From NCBI GenBank assembly GCA_030373505.1, contig JAUCYS010000003.1, forward strand, positions 148,040-212,039: a DNA stretch of 64,000 bases, read 5' to 3'. Position 1 is the first letter of the stretch, and the number at the start of each line of letters is the position of its first letter. Positions 1 through 9,977 of this stretch are shown here, in pieces. The position numbers and the translations under genes are program-made. Below the pieces are notes generated by a model, which was not told the DNA's origin, did not search any database, and was given only the letters and a program-made list of their open reading frames with translations. The DNA is from Parasphingorhabdus sp. Lineage in GTDB: Bacteria > Pseudomonadota > Alphaproteobacteria > Sphingomonadales > Sphingomonadaceae.

Positions 1-2
1 AT

Positions 3-1208
3 ATCCTGATCGTTGGCGGTGGTCCTGCCGGGATGATGGCCGCACTGCTGTTCGCACGGGCCGGGCTGACCGTGGCCGTGCTGGAGAAACATGCGGATTT
101 CTTTCGGGATTTCAGGGGAGACACGGTGCATCCGTCCACTCTCGAGCTTTTCCATCAACTGGGCCTGCTCGATGAACTGCTCCGTCTGCCGCACAGCAGG
201 GTGGATCATGCGTCCGTCCATATCGCCGGTCGCGCCATGAAGGTGATCGATTTTGGGCATCTGCCGGTCGCGGCGCCCTATATCGCGATGATGCCGCAAT
301 GGGATTTGCTCAATTTCATTGCCGACCAGGCCCGCCAATATCCCGGCTTCGCGCTCCATATGGAAAGCGAAGCGGTCGATCTTGTCCGGGACGAGGCGGG
401 GCGGGTTTGCGGGGTGGTCACCCGCGGCGGCGAAAAATGGCATGCCCGGCTGGTGATTGCTGCCGACGGCAGGCGCTCGGTATTGCGGGGCGAGGCAGCA
501 CTGCCGCTGCGCAATATCGGCGCACCCATGGATGTGTTCTGGTTCCGCATCGACAAGCCGGAGGGCCATGGCGGTGACGTTTTTGGCACCGTGCAGGCTG
601 GCCGGTTCATGGTGATGATCGATCGCGGCGACTATTATCAATGCGCCTTCCTGTTCAGCAAGGGCCAGGCGGACGGCGTAAGGGCGGCAGGGCTGGACGC
701 CTTTCGCGCCAGTCTGCGCTCCCTGGTGCCCGATCTGGGCGCTGCCTTTGACGGGATTACCAGTTGGGATCAGGTCAAGACGCTCGAAGTGGCGCTCGAC
801 CGGCTCGAGCGCTGGCATCGCCCCGGCCTTCTGGTGATTGGTGACGCGGCTCACGCGATGTCGCCAATCGCAGGGGTCGGGATCAATATTGCGGTACAGG
901 ACGCCGTGACCGCAGCCAATGTCCTTGCGGGGCCGATAGCAGGCGGCGAGGATCCGGATCCGTTGCTGGAAGAGGTCTATCGCCGTCGTATCAAACCGGT
1001 GCGGCGGATGCAGGCCTTTCAGAAACTGGCGCAGGACAGGGTGGTCGCTCCGCTATTGCGGCGCACCCGGCCGATCAGGAAACCGTTTCTTATATTAAGG
1101 CTGCTGAACCGGGTGCCGCTGTTGCGCCGCATTCCGGGCCGGATCGTCGGGCTCGGCTTCGGGCGGGAGGATATCCACTCGCCCGAAGCCGCAAGCCCGC
1201 GGAACTGA
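3..1208 (+). CDS. FAD-dependent monooxygenase/oxidoreductase (5' truncated by window edge)
   Basis: This is a flavoprotein of the aromatic hydroxylase/UbiH type, which uses NAD(P)H and O2 to hydroxylate a substrate. The reading frame is already open at base 3. The first visible residues, ILIVGGGPAG, are the Rossmann dinucleotide-binding motif that normally sits within the first 20 residues, so only a few codons are missing. The second FAD-binding motif, GDAAHAMSPIAGVGINIAVQ, lies near bases 841-900, and a DGRRS motif lies near base 470. About 401 residues are present. An internal ATG at 33 would cut through the FAD motif and is not the real start. The stop abuts the isocitrate dehydrogenase stop on the other strand with no gap. 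The substrate cannot be told from the sequence. Confidence 0.85.
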   Translation: MLIVGGGPAGMMAALLFARAGLTVAVLEKHADFFRDFRGDTVHPSTLELFHQLGLLDELLRLPHSRVDHASVHIAGRAMKVIDFGHLPVAAPYIAMMPQWDLLNFIADQARQYPGFALHMESEAVDLVRDEAGRVCGVVTRGGEKWHARLVIAADGRRSVLRGEAALPLRNIGAPMDVFWFRIDKPEGHGGDVFGTVQAGRFMVMIDRGDYYQCAFLFSKGQADGVRAAGLDAFRASLRSLVPDLGAAFDGITSWDQVKTLEVALDRLERWHRPGLLVIGDAAHAMSPIAGVGINIAVQDAVTAANVLAGPIAGGEDPDPLLEEVYRRRIKPVRRMQAFQKLAQDRVVAPLLRRTRPIRKPFLILRLLNRVPLLRRIPGRIVGLGFGREDIHSPEAASPRN

Positions 1209-2429
1209 TTATTTCCAGTTCTGCATTTCGGTTTCGAGATTGGAACGAACCGCTTCGAAAAACTGCTCGGTTGTCATCCAGGACTGGTCGGGTCCGATAA
1301 GGATCGCGAGATCCTTGGTCATGTCGCCATTTTCGACGGTCTGGATGCAGACACGTTCCAGCGTTTCGGCGAAACGCGTCACATCAGGCGTATCGTCGAA
1401 CTTGCCGCGATAGATCAGGCCACGGGTCCAGGCGAAGATCGAGGCGATCGGATTGGTCGATGTCGCCTTGCCCTGCTGGTGCTGGCGATAATGGCGGGTC
1501 ACGGTGCCGTGCGCCGCTTCCGCTTCGACGCAGTCGCCGGTCGGGGTCATCAGCACCGAGGTCATCAGACCGAGCGAGCCAAAGCCCTGGGCAACCGTGT
1601 CAGACTGCACGTCGCCGTCGTAATTCTTGCAGGCCCAGACGAACTTGCCGCTCCACTTCAGCGCCGAGGCGACCATGTCGTCGATCAGGCGATGTTCGTA
1701 GGTGATGCCGGCCTTGTCGAACTTGTCCTTGAATTCTTCCTGGAAGATTTCCTCGAACAGATCCTTGAAACGGCCGTCATAGGCTTTCATGATCGTGTTC
1801 TTGGTCGACAGATAGACCGGCCATTCGCGGTTCAGGCCGTAATTCATCGATGCCCGGGCAAAGTCGCGGATCGAGTCATCGAGATTGTACATCGCCATGG
1901 CAATGCCGGGGGAAGGGAACTGGAACACTTCCTCGTCGATCGAATCGCCGTTGTCGCCTTCCCAGACCAGACGCAGCTTGCCGGGGCCGGGTACCTTGAA
2001 ATCGGTGCAGCGATACTGGTCGCCGAAGGCATGACGGCCAACGACGATGGGATCGGTCCAGCCGGGGACCAGCCGCGGCACATTGTCGATTACGATCGGC
2101 TCGCGGAAAACCACGCCGCCCAGGATGTTGCGGATGGTGCCGTTCGGCGATTTCCACATCCGCTTCAGACCGAATTCCTCGACCCGCTGTTCGTCCGGGG
2201 TGATGGTGGCGCATTTGACGCCGACGCCGTGCTTCTTGATCGCATTGGCGGCATCGACCGTGATTTTGTCATTGGTGTCGTCGCGGACCTCGATCGAAAG
2301 GTCATAATAATGCAGATCAATGTCGAGATAAGGTTCAATCAACCGCTCGCGAATCCATTGCCAGATGATCCGCGTCATTTCGTCGCCGTCAATTTCGACG
2401 ACCGGGTTTTTGACCTTGATTTTCGACAT
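1209..2429 (-). CDS. icd: NADP-dependent isocitrate dehydrogenase
   Basis: The enzyme decarboxylates isocitrate to 2-oxoglutarate in the TCA cycle and yields NADPH in the cytoplasm. The 406-residue length and the N-terminal DEMTRIIW motif (residues 16-23) match the homodimeric, eukaryote-like NADP-IDH subfamily rather than the E. coli type. The NYDGDVQSD segment (metal and substrate binding) and the [12 protein letters not shown] and [14 protein letters not shown] stretches (cofactor-binding side) are intact. The gene is single and convergent with the flavoprotein gene. Its 5' region is a 194-base divergent spacer shared with psd. The 2-oxoacid oxidoreductase at 58.4-61.3 kb may act on the same metabolite. 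Confidence 0.95.
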   Translation of the reverse strand: MSKIKVKNPVVEIDGDEMTRIIWQWIRERLIEPYLDIDLHYYDLSIEVRDDTNDKITVDAANAIKKHGVGVKCATITPDEQRVEEFGLKRMWKSPNGTIRNILGGVVFREPIVIDNVPRLVPGWTDPIVVGRHAFGDQYRCTDFKVPGPGKLRLVWEGDNGDSIDEEVFQFPSPGIAMAMYNLDDSIRDFARASMNYGLNREWPVYLSTKNTIMKAYDGRFKDLFEEIFQEEFKDKFDKAGITYEHRLIDDMVASALKWSGKFVWACKNYDGDVQSDTVAQGFGSLGLMTSVLMTPTGDCVEAEAAHGTVTRHYRQHQQGKATSTNPIASIFAWTRGLIYRGKFDDTPDVTRFAETLERVCIQTVENGDMTKDLAILIGPDQSWMTTEQFFEAVRSNLETEMQNWK

Positions 2430-2623
2430 ATCGTTTTATTCTTTCGTGAAACGTGAACGAGAGGGAGGAATGATGTTGCGAGCCTCTTAGCAAAGATTGC
2501 CGTTTGTTCAACCTAGAGTTGCGCACAGGGGTGGTCGGCAGCAGCAACAAAATATTCTTGCCTAAACTTCAATATATCAACGGGAGTGTTGTCAGAAGTC
2601 TGGCCCGGCCCTAAGTAGCATTC

Positions 2624-3358
2624 ATGGCAATCGAAAAATATTCAAACAAAGGCTTGGGCGAAGCCAAATGGTCTTTTCCTCCGGTTCACCCGGAAGGCCG
2701 CAAATTTGCGCTGATCGCTGCGGCGATAACCCTGTTTTTTGCGCTTATGGCGTGGGAAACGCTCGCTTGGCCGATGGCGGCCATCACTGCCTGGGTGCTG
2801 ACGTTTTTCCGCGATCCTAAACGCGTGACGCCGCTCGACGACAAATATATCATCGCGCCCGCCGACGGCCTGATAAATTTGATAATGCCGGTGAAGCCGC
2901 CGGTGGAACTGCGCGGTGAGGGCGGACTGGGCGACGAAGAGCTGATCCGGGTCTCGATTTTCATGAGCGTCTTCGACGTGCATATCAATCGCACCCCGAT
3001 CGAGGGCACGGTCAAACGCCAGGCCTATATTTCCGGAAAATTCCTGAATGCCGATCTCGACAAGGCAAGCGAAGAAAATGAGCGGCAGCATTTCATGGTC
3101 GAACGCAACGACGGCCTGAAAATCGGCTTTACCCAGATCGCCGGTCTGGTGGCGCGGCGGATCATGTCTTTTGTCAAGGAAGGCGATTTTGTTGCCGCTG
3201 GCCAGCGAATCGGCCTGATTCGCTTCGGCAGCCGGGTGGATGTCTACTTGCCCAAGGGAACGACACCCAATGTCGTCCTCGGCCAACGGTCCATTGCCGG
3301 GGAAACCGTGCTCGCGGTGGTCGGTGAGGCGAAAGAGATTGAGGGTGTAGGACAATGA
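2624..3358 (+). CDS. psd: phosphatidylserine decarboxylase
   Basis: The enzyme converts phosphatidylserine to phosphatidylethanolamine at the inner membrane. At 244 residues it belongs to the short class of Psd proenzymes. The self-cleavage site is the Gly-Ser pair in [11 protein letters not shown] near the C-terminus, where the serine becomes the pyruvoyl group of the small subunit. Hydrophobic residues around 25-50 and the [13 protein letters not shown] segment are also family features. pssA follows after 37 bases, giving the serine branch of phospholipid synthesis in pathway-reverse order. The start ATG at 2624 is the first in frame after a long divergent spacer. Confidence 0.93.
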   Translation: MAIEKYSNKGLGEAKWSFPPVHPEGRKFALIAAAITLFFALMAWETLAWPMAAITAWVLTFFRDPKRVTPLDDKYIIAPADGLINLIMPVKPPVELRGEGGLGDEELIRVSIFMSVFDVHINRTPIEGTVKRQAYISGKFLNADLDKASEENERQHFMVERNDGLKIGFTQIAGLVARRIMSFVKEGDFVAAGQRIGLIRFGSRVDVYLPKGTTPNVVLGQRSIAGETVLAVVGEAKEIEGVGQ

Positions 3359-3395
3359 TCATCGGGCGGCTCGACAGCAGATTGCGGCAAGGCTG

Positions 3396-4187
3396 ATGGC
3401 CAGAAAAGGATCGCTGAAAAGCCCGGAGCGCGGCATTCCCCTGCGCGCCTTCGTTCCCAATGCCATTACGGCGCTGGCGCTTTGCGTTGGTCTGAGCAGC
3501 GTACGCTTTGCCTATATGGACCACTGGGTGCTGGCCGCCGCATCGATTGTGCTGGCCGGCATATTGGACGGTCTCGATGGCCGCGTTGCCCGGCTGCTGA
3601 ATGCACAGAGCCGTTTTGGTGCCGAACTGGACTCGCTGTCGGACGTGATTGCTTTCGGCGTGTCGCCGGCGCTGGTCATGTTCCTGTGGTCTACTCAATA
3701 TATGCCGCAATTCGGCTGGGTGCTGGCGCTGACCATGGTCGTCGCCTGCGCGCTCCGGCTGGCGCGGTTCAACGCCCTGATCGACGCCGATGACCAGCCG
3801 CACAAGTCGGCCGGGTTCCTGACCGGTATTCCGGCACCCGTGGGCGCAGGCCTCGCGATGCTGCCGCTTTATCTGTGGATGATCACCGGCGAGGAAATTT
3901 TCCGCCATTATGCGCTGGTATCACCCTGGATCGTGGTAATCGCGTTTCTGATGTTGTCGAACACCGCGACCTACAGCTGGACCTCCCTGCGCTTGCGCAA
4001 AAATATCAGGCTGGAAGCCATTGCCATCATCGCCCTTGTCGGCGTCGCGCTGATCAACTCGCCGTGGATCATGCTGTCCGCGATCAGTATCGGCTATCTG
4101 ATATTGATCCCGTTCAGCGTCCGCAGCTATGCCAAGGTCAAGCGGCAGCGCGCAGCGGAACGGGCTGCAGCGAGCGATGCTGGCTGA
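3396..4187 (+). CDS. pssA: CDP-diacylglycerol--serine O-phosphatidyltransferase
   Basis: The protein makes phosphatidylserine from CDP-diacylglycerol and serine, feeding the neighbouring psd. It is an integral membrane protein of 263 residues with several hydrophobic helices. The CDP-alcohol phosphotransferase signature DGx2ARx8Gx3Dx3D is complete at residues 61-83 (DGRVAR, then G75, D79 and D83). The C-terminal tail is basic (KVKRQRAAERAAA). The CDP-DAG it consumes is made by cdsA at 12 kb. The last 50 bases overlap, on the opposite strand, the end of the small membrane-protein gene. Confidence 0.93.
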   Translation: MARKGSLKSPERGIPLRAFVPNAITALALCVGLSSVRFAYMDHWVLAAASIVLAGILDGLDGRVARLLNAQSRFGAELDSLSDVIAFGVSPALVMFLWSTQYMPQFGWVLALTMVVACALRLARFNALIDADDQPHKSAGFLTGIPAPVGAGLAMLPLYLWMITGEEIFRHYALVSPWIVVIAFLMLSNTATYSWTSLRLRKNIRLEAIAIIALVGVALINSPWIMLSAISIGYLILIPFSVRSYAKVKRQRAAERAAASDAG

Positions 4188-4380
4188 CAGGTTGAACCGC
4201 TTTGACGGGCCGGTTCCGATAGTCGGATGACCGGAAAAGGGCTTCTGGTCGACTGGACTGCAATTCAGCCTGAATGACGCTGGCGATCCGGTCGCGATAT
4301 TGAGCAAACATCATGACAATGACCGCACAGGCCCCAAAAAACGAGAGTGCAAAAAAGGAAGAGATAACGATAGCGAGCAT
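4138..4380 (-). CDS. small single-pass membrane protein, unknown function
   Basis: This 80-residue ORF has one hydrophobic segment at residues 2-26 (MLAIVISSFFALSFFGACAV and onward), then a charged tail (QYRDRIASVIQAELQSSRPE). The topology suggests a small inner-membrane protein. A weak ribosome-binding site (GGGA) lies upstream of the ATG at 4380. A GTTC-N7-GTTC LexA-type box lies 38-52 bases upstream. The 3' end overlaps the end of pssA by 50 bases in convergent orientation, so the last ~17 residues may be little constrained. I do not recognise a named family. It is a candidate real gene because it fills the only intergenic space here and has a coherent membrane-protein composition. Confidence 0.5.
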   Translation of the reverse strand: MLAIVISSFFALSFFGACAVIVMMFAQYRDRIASVIQAELQSSRPEALFRSSDYRNRPVKAVQPVSQHRSLQPVPLRAAA

Positions 4381-4417
4381 GTGATGTTCCCATTTGTTCC
4401 GTCAATGAGCACTTAAT

Positions 4418-4432
4418 GTTCCATATCTGTTC
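4418..4432. promoter_or_regulatory. candidate LexA (SOS) box, GTTC-N7-GTTC
   Basis: The direct repeat GTTC-CATATCT-GTTC matches the alphaproteobacterial SOS-box consensus GTTC(N)7GTTC exactly. A second, imperfect copy with a 6-base spacer (GTTC-CCATTT-GTTC) lies at 4386-4399. Both sit in the spacer between the small membrane-protein gene (start 4380, minus strand) and the macA-like gene (start 4575, plus strand). They are closer to the former. The eight fixed bases could occur by chance about once or twice in a window this size, so the assignment rests mainly on position. Confidence 0.45.
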
Positions 4433-4574
4433 TCATTGTCAAGCGCTATTTGCCGCATGGGCGCTTTCGCTGTGGGAGCGGGCACCACTGTGTCGTCTCT
4501 TGTTGCGTATCCCCAAACCTCGTGTCATAGTGCATTAGGCAAGTAAGACAGGGAGAAGGGCCATCATCGACCGG

Positions 4575-5828
4575 ATGCCAAGCTGGGTGCGCAGACATCC
4601 CGTCATTTCTGGACTGATCGCCATCCTGTTTCTTGCGATCCTGTACAAGATCCTCGTCCCGTCATCTCCCGAATATGAATATGTCACAGAGCCGGTGACC
4701 CGGGGCGAGGTCGCCCGGATCGTTTCCGCCAGCGGCAAGGTGCGGGCCCTGAACACGATCAAGGTCGGTTCGGAAATTTCGGGCCAGGTGACCGATGTCT
4801 ATGTCGATTTCAACTCGCCGGTCACGGCAGGGCAGGTGCTGGCCCGCATCGATCCCACGCGTATCGACGCGCGGGTGACGCAGGCCCGCGCGCAGGTCGA
4901 GCTGGCGCGCGCGAACCTGGCGCAGGCCGAAGCGTCGATCATCCGCGCACAGACGGATTTCGCCGTCCAGTCCCGCGAATATCAGAGGCAGCGGGAACTC
5001 GCCGAGAAGGGATTCGTGTCCAAGGCGGGCATCGACCAGGCGCAAAATGCGCTGGCCACCGCCCAGGCCGCGCTGAGCACGGCCAGGGCGCAGGCGCAAA
5101 GCGGCCGCGCCCAGATCGCCCAGAGCACCGCCGAACTGTCCTCGGCGCAGCTCGATCTCAACCGCACGCGGATCGTTGCGCCGACCAGCGGTGTCGTGAT
5201 CAACAAGCTGGTCGAGCCCGGCACCACCGTCGCCGCCAGCTTCCAGACGCCCAATCTGTTCGAGATCGCGGCCGACACCAGCCGCATGCAGGTGGAAGCT
5301 TCGGTCGACGAGGCGGATATCGGCCAGGTGCGGGTCGGCCAGACCGTCCGCTTCACCGTCGACAGCTATCCCGACGACACTTTCGTCGCCAAGGTCGGCC
5401 AGATCCGCAAATCCGCGACGGAAACGCAAAATGTGGTCAGCTATCTGGTTATCCTCGATGTCGACAACAAGGATGGCAAGTTGCTGACCGGGATGACCGC
5501 CAATGTCGAGATTGTCACCGGCACCCGCAGGAATGTGCTGAGGGTCCCCGCCTCGGCCATCCGTTTTCGCCCGCGCAAGGATGACCGGCCGGAGGAGGAA
5601 GAGGACGACAAGCAAAGCAAGCCTGGATCGAAGCGGGTCACCGCGATCTGGTTGGCCAGCGATGATCCGTACATGCCCGTCCGCCGGGTGGTGACGCTTG
5701 GCCTGGTCGGCGAGGATTTTGTCGAGATTGCCAAGGGCGTGAAGGCAGGGGAAAAGGTGCTGGTCCGCACCAGGAACCTGGCCAATGAAGACAAGGACGA
5801 GGATGATTTCGCCAGCGAGGACGAATAA
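4575..5828 (+). CDS. efflux pump periplasmic adaptor subunit (MacA-like, HlyD family)
   Basis: This is the membrane-fusion component of a tripartite ABC efflux pump, linking the MacB-type transporter to an outer-membrane channel. The 417 residues begin with one membrane anchor (about residues 11-28), then a lipoyl-like half (ISGQVTDVYVDFNSPVTAGQ), an Ala/Gln-rich coiled-coil hairpin (about 95-200), the second lipoyl half (RIVAPTSGVVINKLVEPGTT) and beta-barrel domains. An acidic insert (EEEEDDKQSK) lies near residue 340, and the C-terminus is strongly acidic. A GGGAGAAGGG ribosome-binding region precedes the ATG. The ATPase gene follows 3 bases after the stop. No outer-membrane channel gene is adjacent. 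Confidence 0.88.
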   Translation: MPSWVRRHPVISGLIAILFLAILYKILVPSSPEYEYVTEPVTRGEVARIVSASGKVRALNTIKVGSEISGQVTDVYVDFNSPVTAGQVLARIDPTRIDARVTQARAQVELARANLAQAEASIIRAQTDFAVQSREYQRQRELAEKGFVSKAGIDQAQNALATAQAALSTARAQAQSGRAQIAQSTAELSSAQLDLNRTRIVAPTSGVVINKLVEPGTTVAASFQTPNLFEIAADTSRMQVEASVDEADIGQVRVGQTVRFTVDSYPDDTFVAKVGQIRKSATETQNVVSYLVILDVDNKDGKLLTGMTANVEIVTGTRRNVLRVPASAIRFRPRKDDRPEEEEDDKQSKPGSKRVTAIWLASDDPYMPVRRVVTLGLVGEDFVEIAKGVKAGEKVLVRTRNLANEDKDEDDFASEDE

Positions 5829-5831
5829 GTC

Positions 5832-6532
<701 letters not shown>

Positions 6533-6536
<4 letters not shown>

Positions 6537-7783
6537 CCGGCCGTCTCGCCAGGAAAAGCGCGGCATGGCTGGTCAATGTGGCGATCGCCATCACCGCTCT
6601 GCGGACCAATTTGATGCGCTCGATCCTGACCACCCTGGGGGTGATGATCGGCGTGTTCGCGGTGACGCTGGCCGTTGCCGTGGGCTCGGGCGCGCAGGTC
6701 TCGGTGATGCAGTCGATCAACGCGCTGGGCTCCAACATGGCGCTGATCTTTCCGGAGCCGGACAACGAAGGCGGGCGGACCAGCTTTGACCGCGGCCGCC
6801 TGACGATGCGCGATGCGCGGGCGATCCAGAAGCAGGTCAGCGGGATCACCGATATCGCGCCGCAGCTGCGCACCTCGATCCAGCTGGTGGTGGCGGGCCG
6901 CAACGCAACGACCACCGGCATCGGGGCGACGCCCGGTTATGCCAAGGTGACCAACGCGGCAGCGGAGTCGGGGCGCTTCATCAGCGACGCGGACGTCCGG
7001 TCTGCCGCCCGGGTCGTCGTTCTGGGCCCCAGCGTCGCGACCAAGCTGTTCGGCGATTATGACCCGATCGGGGGAACGGTCCGGATCAACCGGGCACCCT
7101 TTACCGTCATCGGGGTGATGGAATCCAAGGGGTCGAGCTTCGGCAATGACAATGATGATCTCGCGATCATGCCGATCAGCACCATAAGACAGCGGTTTTC
7201 CGGCGATTCGCTCGCCGGACCCGACGATCTGCAAATATTGTTTGTCGGCTTTGAAGATGGCGTTTCGCTGCCCAGGGCGAAGCGCGAGATCACCCGCCTG
7301 CTGCGCGAGCGCTACCGGGTGCGGGGCAAGGCAATCAACCCGTTCACCATCCGCACCACCGAGGAATTCATGAAGGAATCGGCGCAGGTCACCGGCATTT
7401 TCCAGATCGTGCTGGTCGCCATTGCCTCGATTTCGCTGCTGGTCGGCGGCATCGGCATCATGAATATCATGCTGGTCAGCGTCAGCGAGCGCACCCGCGA
7501 GATCGGGCTCAGAATGGCGCTGGGTGCCAAGCGCAGCGATATCCGCAACCAGTTTCTGGTGGAAGCCGCCGTGCTGTGCGTGATTGGCGGTGCGATTGGC
7601 CTGGCACTGGCGATCGCGGCGGGCACGGCGCTGACGGTCTATGCCGACTTTCCGGTGCCGATCGGGATCGGCGTGGGCATTGGCGCGATCGTCTTTTCGG
7701 CGGTGATCGGCCTGCTGTTCGGCGGCTATCCCGCAGTGCGCGCATCCCGTCTCTCGCCGATCGAGGCCTTGCGCAGCGAATAG
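6533..7783 (+). CDS. ABC transporter permease (MacB/FtsX-like)
   Basis: This is the membrane subunit of the tripartite pump. The 416 residues have the MacB layout: one N-terminal helix (about 15-45), a large periplasmic domain (about 50-280) and three C-terminal helices. The conserved FtsX stretch is present (IGIMNIMLVSVSERTREIGL, then RMALGAKRSDIRNQFL). The C-terminus PAVRASRLSPIEALRSE is the usual MacB ending. The start overlaps the ATPase stop as ATGA, which indicates translational coupling. It is the last gene of the three-gene operon. The rpsB leader begins right after it. Confidence 0.92.
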
Positions 7784-7856
7784 TCCCGTCGGGGCAGACC
7801 AGCAATTTGTGGTTGCATTTTGCTCCGCTTCGCCTTAACGGCACGCTCATTCCACA

Positions 7857-7920
7857 TGGAAAGCACTCATACCGGTGCCAATGGCGGTCTTTCAGGTCGT
7901 TTGAGGTTCTCAGCTTTCCA
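7857..7920 (+). promoter_or_regulatory. structured rpsB leader (candidate)
   Basis: An 8-bp perfect helix, TGGAAAGC (7857-7864) with GCTTTCCA (7913-7920), encloses a smaller stem (ACC/GGT and GCC-AAT-GGC around 7871-7888). It ends 13 bases before the rpsB ribosome-binding site ACAAGGAG. Its position fits an autogenous ribosomal-protein leader, but covariation was not tested. Confidence 0.35.
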
Positions 7921-7948
7921 GAGGCATAACCGGACAAGGAGAAATATT

Positions 7949-8821
7949 ATGGCGGCCCCTGTCGTCACTCTACAGCAATTGATTGAAGCCGGAGCGCATT
8001 TCGGCCACCAGACCCACCGCTGGAACCCGAAGATGAAACCTTACATCTTTGGTGCCCGCAACAGCGTCCATATTCTTGACCTTTCGCAGAGCGTGCCCCT
8101 GTTCGCACGGGCGCTCGACTTTATCGCCAACGCCGTTTCGGCTGGCGGCAAGGTCCTGTTCGTCGGTACCAAGCGCCAGGCGCAGGAGCCGATTGCTGAA
8201 GCAGCCCGCGCCAGCGGCCAGCATTTCGTCAACCATCGCTGGCTCGGCGGCATGCTGACCAACTGGAAGACCATTTCCAACTCGATCCGCCGGATGAAAA
8301 CCCTGGAAGAGCAGCTCGGTGGCGACACCGCAGGCTTTACCAAGAAGGAAGTCCTGCAGATGACCCGCGAGCACACCAAGCTCGAGCTTTCGCTTGGCGG
8401 TATTCGCGACATGGGCGGCATTCCCGATGTCATGTTCGTGATCGATGCCAACAAGGAAGAGCTGGCGATCAAGGAAGCCAATGTTCTGGGTATTCCGGTC
8501 GTTGCCATCCTCGATTCGAACGTTGATCCGAGCAACATCGCATTTCCGGTTCCCGGCAATGACGATGCGGCACGCGCCATTCGTCTCTATTGCGAGTCGG
8601 TTGCGGCTGCAGCGACCAAGGGCGGCCAGGACGCTTCGGTTGCAGCGGGCGAAGATCTCGGCGCAGCGGTTGCGCCGCCGGTCGAGCAGATCGTGTCGAG
8701 CGAAGCCAATGCCAGCGCGATGGTTTCCGGAGAGGAAGCTGCGGTTGCTGATATTGCAGACATAGCGGCAGAAACAGCTGACGCGAAGAAAGATGACGAA
8801 AAGGCAGCCGAAAAGGCCTGA
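7949..8821 (+). CDS. rpsB: 30S ribosomal protein S2
   Basis: S2 binds the 30S body/head junction and is needed for late recruitment of S1. The ATG at 7949 follows a strong AAGGAG ribosome-binding site and gives the family N-terminus [20 protein letters not shown]. The ORF is open 43 codons further upstream, but that part is leader sequence and does not resemble S2. The [14 protein letters not shown] and [14 protein letters not shown] motifs are intact. The protein has 290 residues; the part beyond about 245 is a low-complexity Ala/Glu/Lys-rich tail, common in alphaproteobacterial S2. tsf follows, the standard gene pair. Confidence 0.97.
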   Translation: MAAPVVTLQQLIEAGAHFGHQTHRWNPKMKPYIFGARNSVHILDLSQSVPLFARALDFIANAVSAGGKVLFVGTKRQAQEPIAEAARASGQHFVNHRWLGGMLTNWKTISNSIRRMKTLEEQLGGDTAGFTKKEVLQMTREHTKLELSLGGIRDMGGIPDVMFVIDANKEELAIKEANVLGIPVVAILDSNVDPSNIAFPVPGNDDAARAIRLYCESVAAAATKGGQDASVAAGEDLGAAVAPPVEQIVSSEANASAMVSGEEAAVADIADIAAETADAKKDDEKAAEKA

Positions 8822-8837
8822 GCTTGAAGCTTCTTTC

Positions 8838-8858
8838 TACCGTCATATATTGACGGTA
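8838..8858 (+). repeat. 21-base dyad between rpsB and tsf
   Basis: TACCGTCA-TATAT-TGACGGTA is a perfect 8-bp inverted repeat just after the rpsB stop. No T-run follows, so it is not a classical terminator. It could be an RNA-processing or attenuation hairpin, or a protein operator. Confidence 0.5.
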
Positions 8859-8934
8859 ACAAATCACCAAGAGGGGCGGCATATTGTGTCGCCCCCATTT
8901 CACATTTCCCGGTCAAGAAATTGAGGAACGAATA

Positions 8935-9858
8935 ATGGCTATTACAGCAGCAGCAGTGAAAGAACTGCGCGAGCGCACCGGTGCGGGCATGATGGATTGC
9001 AAGAAGGCACTGAACGAAACCAATGGCGACGTGGAAGCAGCAGTGGATCTGTTGCGCACCAAGGGCCTCGCTGCCGCGCAGAAAAAATCGAGCCGTACCG
9101 CGGCCGAAGGCCTGGTTGGCGTTTCCGTTGCCGGAACCAAGGGCGTTGCCGTCGAAGTGAACAGCGAAACCGATTTCGTTGCCAAGAATGACCAGTTCCA
9201 GGATTTTGTTGCCAAGGTGACAGACGTGGCTCTTGGCCTTGATACCGATGATGTTGAAGTGCTGGCCGCTGCCGATTATCCCACCGGCGACACGGTCAAG
9301 GACGTGCTGACCAACAATATTGCGACCATCGGCGAAAACCAGGCGATCCGCCGGATGAAAACCGTTGCCGTTTCCAGCGGTCTCGTCGTTCCTTATATCC
9401 ATAACGCGGTTACCCCGACCATGGGCAAGATCGGCGTTCTGGTGGCACTGGAAAGCACCGCTGGTGCGGACGTGCTGGAGCCGCTCGGCAAGCAGATTGC
9501 AATGCATATCGCAGCCGCATTCCCGCTGGCCCTGAATGCAGAGGGTCTTGATCCCGAGTTGCTGGAACGCGAACGCGCGATTGCGAAGGAAAAGGCTGCT
9601 GAATCCGGCAAGCCCGACAATATTGTCGAAAAAATGGTCGACGGCGCGATGGCGAAATTTGCCAAGGAAAATGCGCTGCTCAGCCAGACCTTCGTCATGG
9701 ACAACAAGACTCCTGTTGCTCAGGTCGTCGAGCAGGCCGGCAAGGCCGCTGGCGCAGACATCAAGCTGACCGAATATGTCCGCTTCCAGCTTGGTGAAGG
9801 CATTGAGAAGAAAGAAGATGATTTTGCAGCGGAAGTCGCAGCCGCGGTTGCAGGCTGA
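8935..9858 (+). CDS. tsf: translation elongation factor Ts
   Basis: This is the guanine-nucleotide exchange factor that recycles EF-Tu-GDP. The chosen ATG at 8935 follows the GAGGAA ribosome-binding site and gives [20 protein letters not shown]. The preceding 17 in-frame codons are leader. The UBA-like N-terminal domain includes [11 protein letters not shown], and the TDFVAKND motif that contacts EF-Tu is present. It has 307 residues, the full length for the family. It lies between rpsB and pyrH in the widespread order. Confidence 0.97.
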   Translation: MAITAAAVKELRERTGAGMMDCKKALNETNGDVEAAVDLLRTKGLAAAQKKSSRTAAEGLVGVSVAGTKGVAVEVNSETDFVAKNDQFQDFVAKVTDVALGLDTDDVEVLAAADYPTGDTVKDVLTNNIATIGENQAIRRMKTVAVSSGLVVPYIHNAVTPTMGKIGVLVALESTAGADVLEPLGKQIAMHIAAAFPLALNAEGLDPELLERERAIAKEKAAESGKPDNIVEKMVDGAMAKFAKENALLSQTFVMDNKTPVAQVVEQAGKAAGADIKLTEYVRFQLGEGIEKKEDDFAAEVAAAVAG

Positions 9859-9901
9859 TCGCGCAGCAGATTGAATATTTCAGGCGGTAACGCTTGGCAG
9901 C

Positions 9902-9931
9902 ATGGCGCGGACTATCTATGGTCTGCGCCAT
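9902..9931 (+). terminator. strong hairpin between tsf and pyrH (terminator or attenuator)
   Basis: An 11-bp stem (ATGGCGCGGAC with GTCTGCGCCAT, one G-U pair) closes an 8-base loop. It is followed by AGTTGTATTT, which has only a partial T-run. It ends 46 bases before the pyrH start, so it may cut or tune read-through from the translation genes into the nucleotide/isoprenoid genes. Confidence 0.45.
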
Positions 9932-9977
9932 AGTTGTATTTGGGGCCGGGCTGTGATTCCGGCAGGATGGGATTTGC

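Noticed and set aside
2455..2623. Search for a promoter or riboswitch in the icd-psd divergent spacer
   Set aside because: The spacer contains no convincing conserved structure or box by eye. Promoters are presumably there but cannot be located with confidence.
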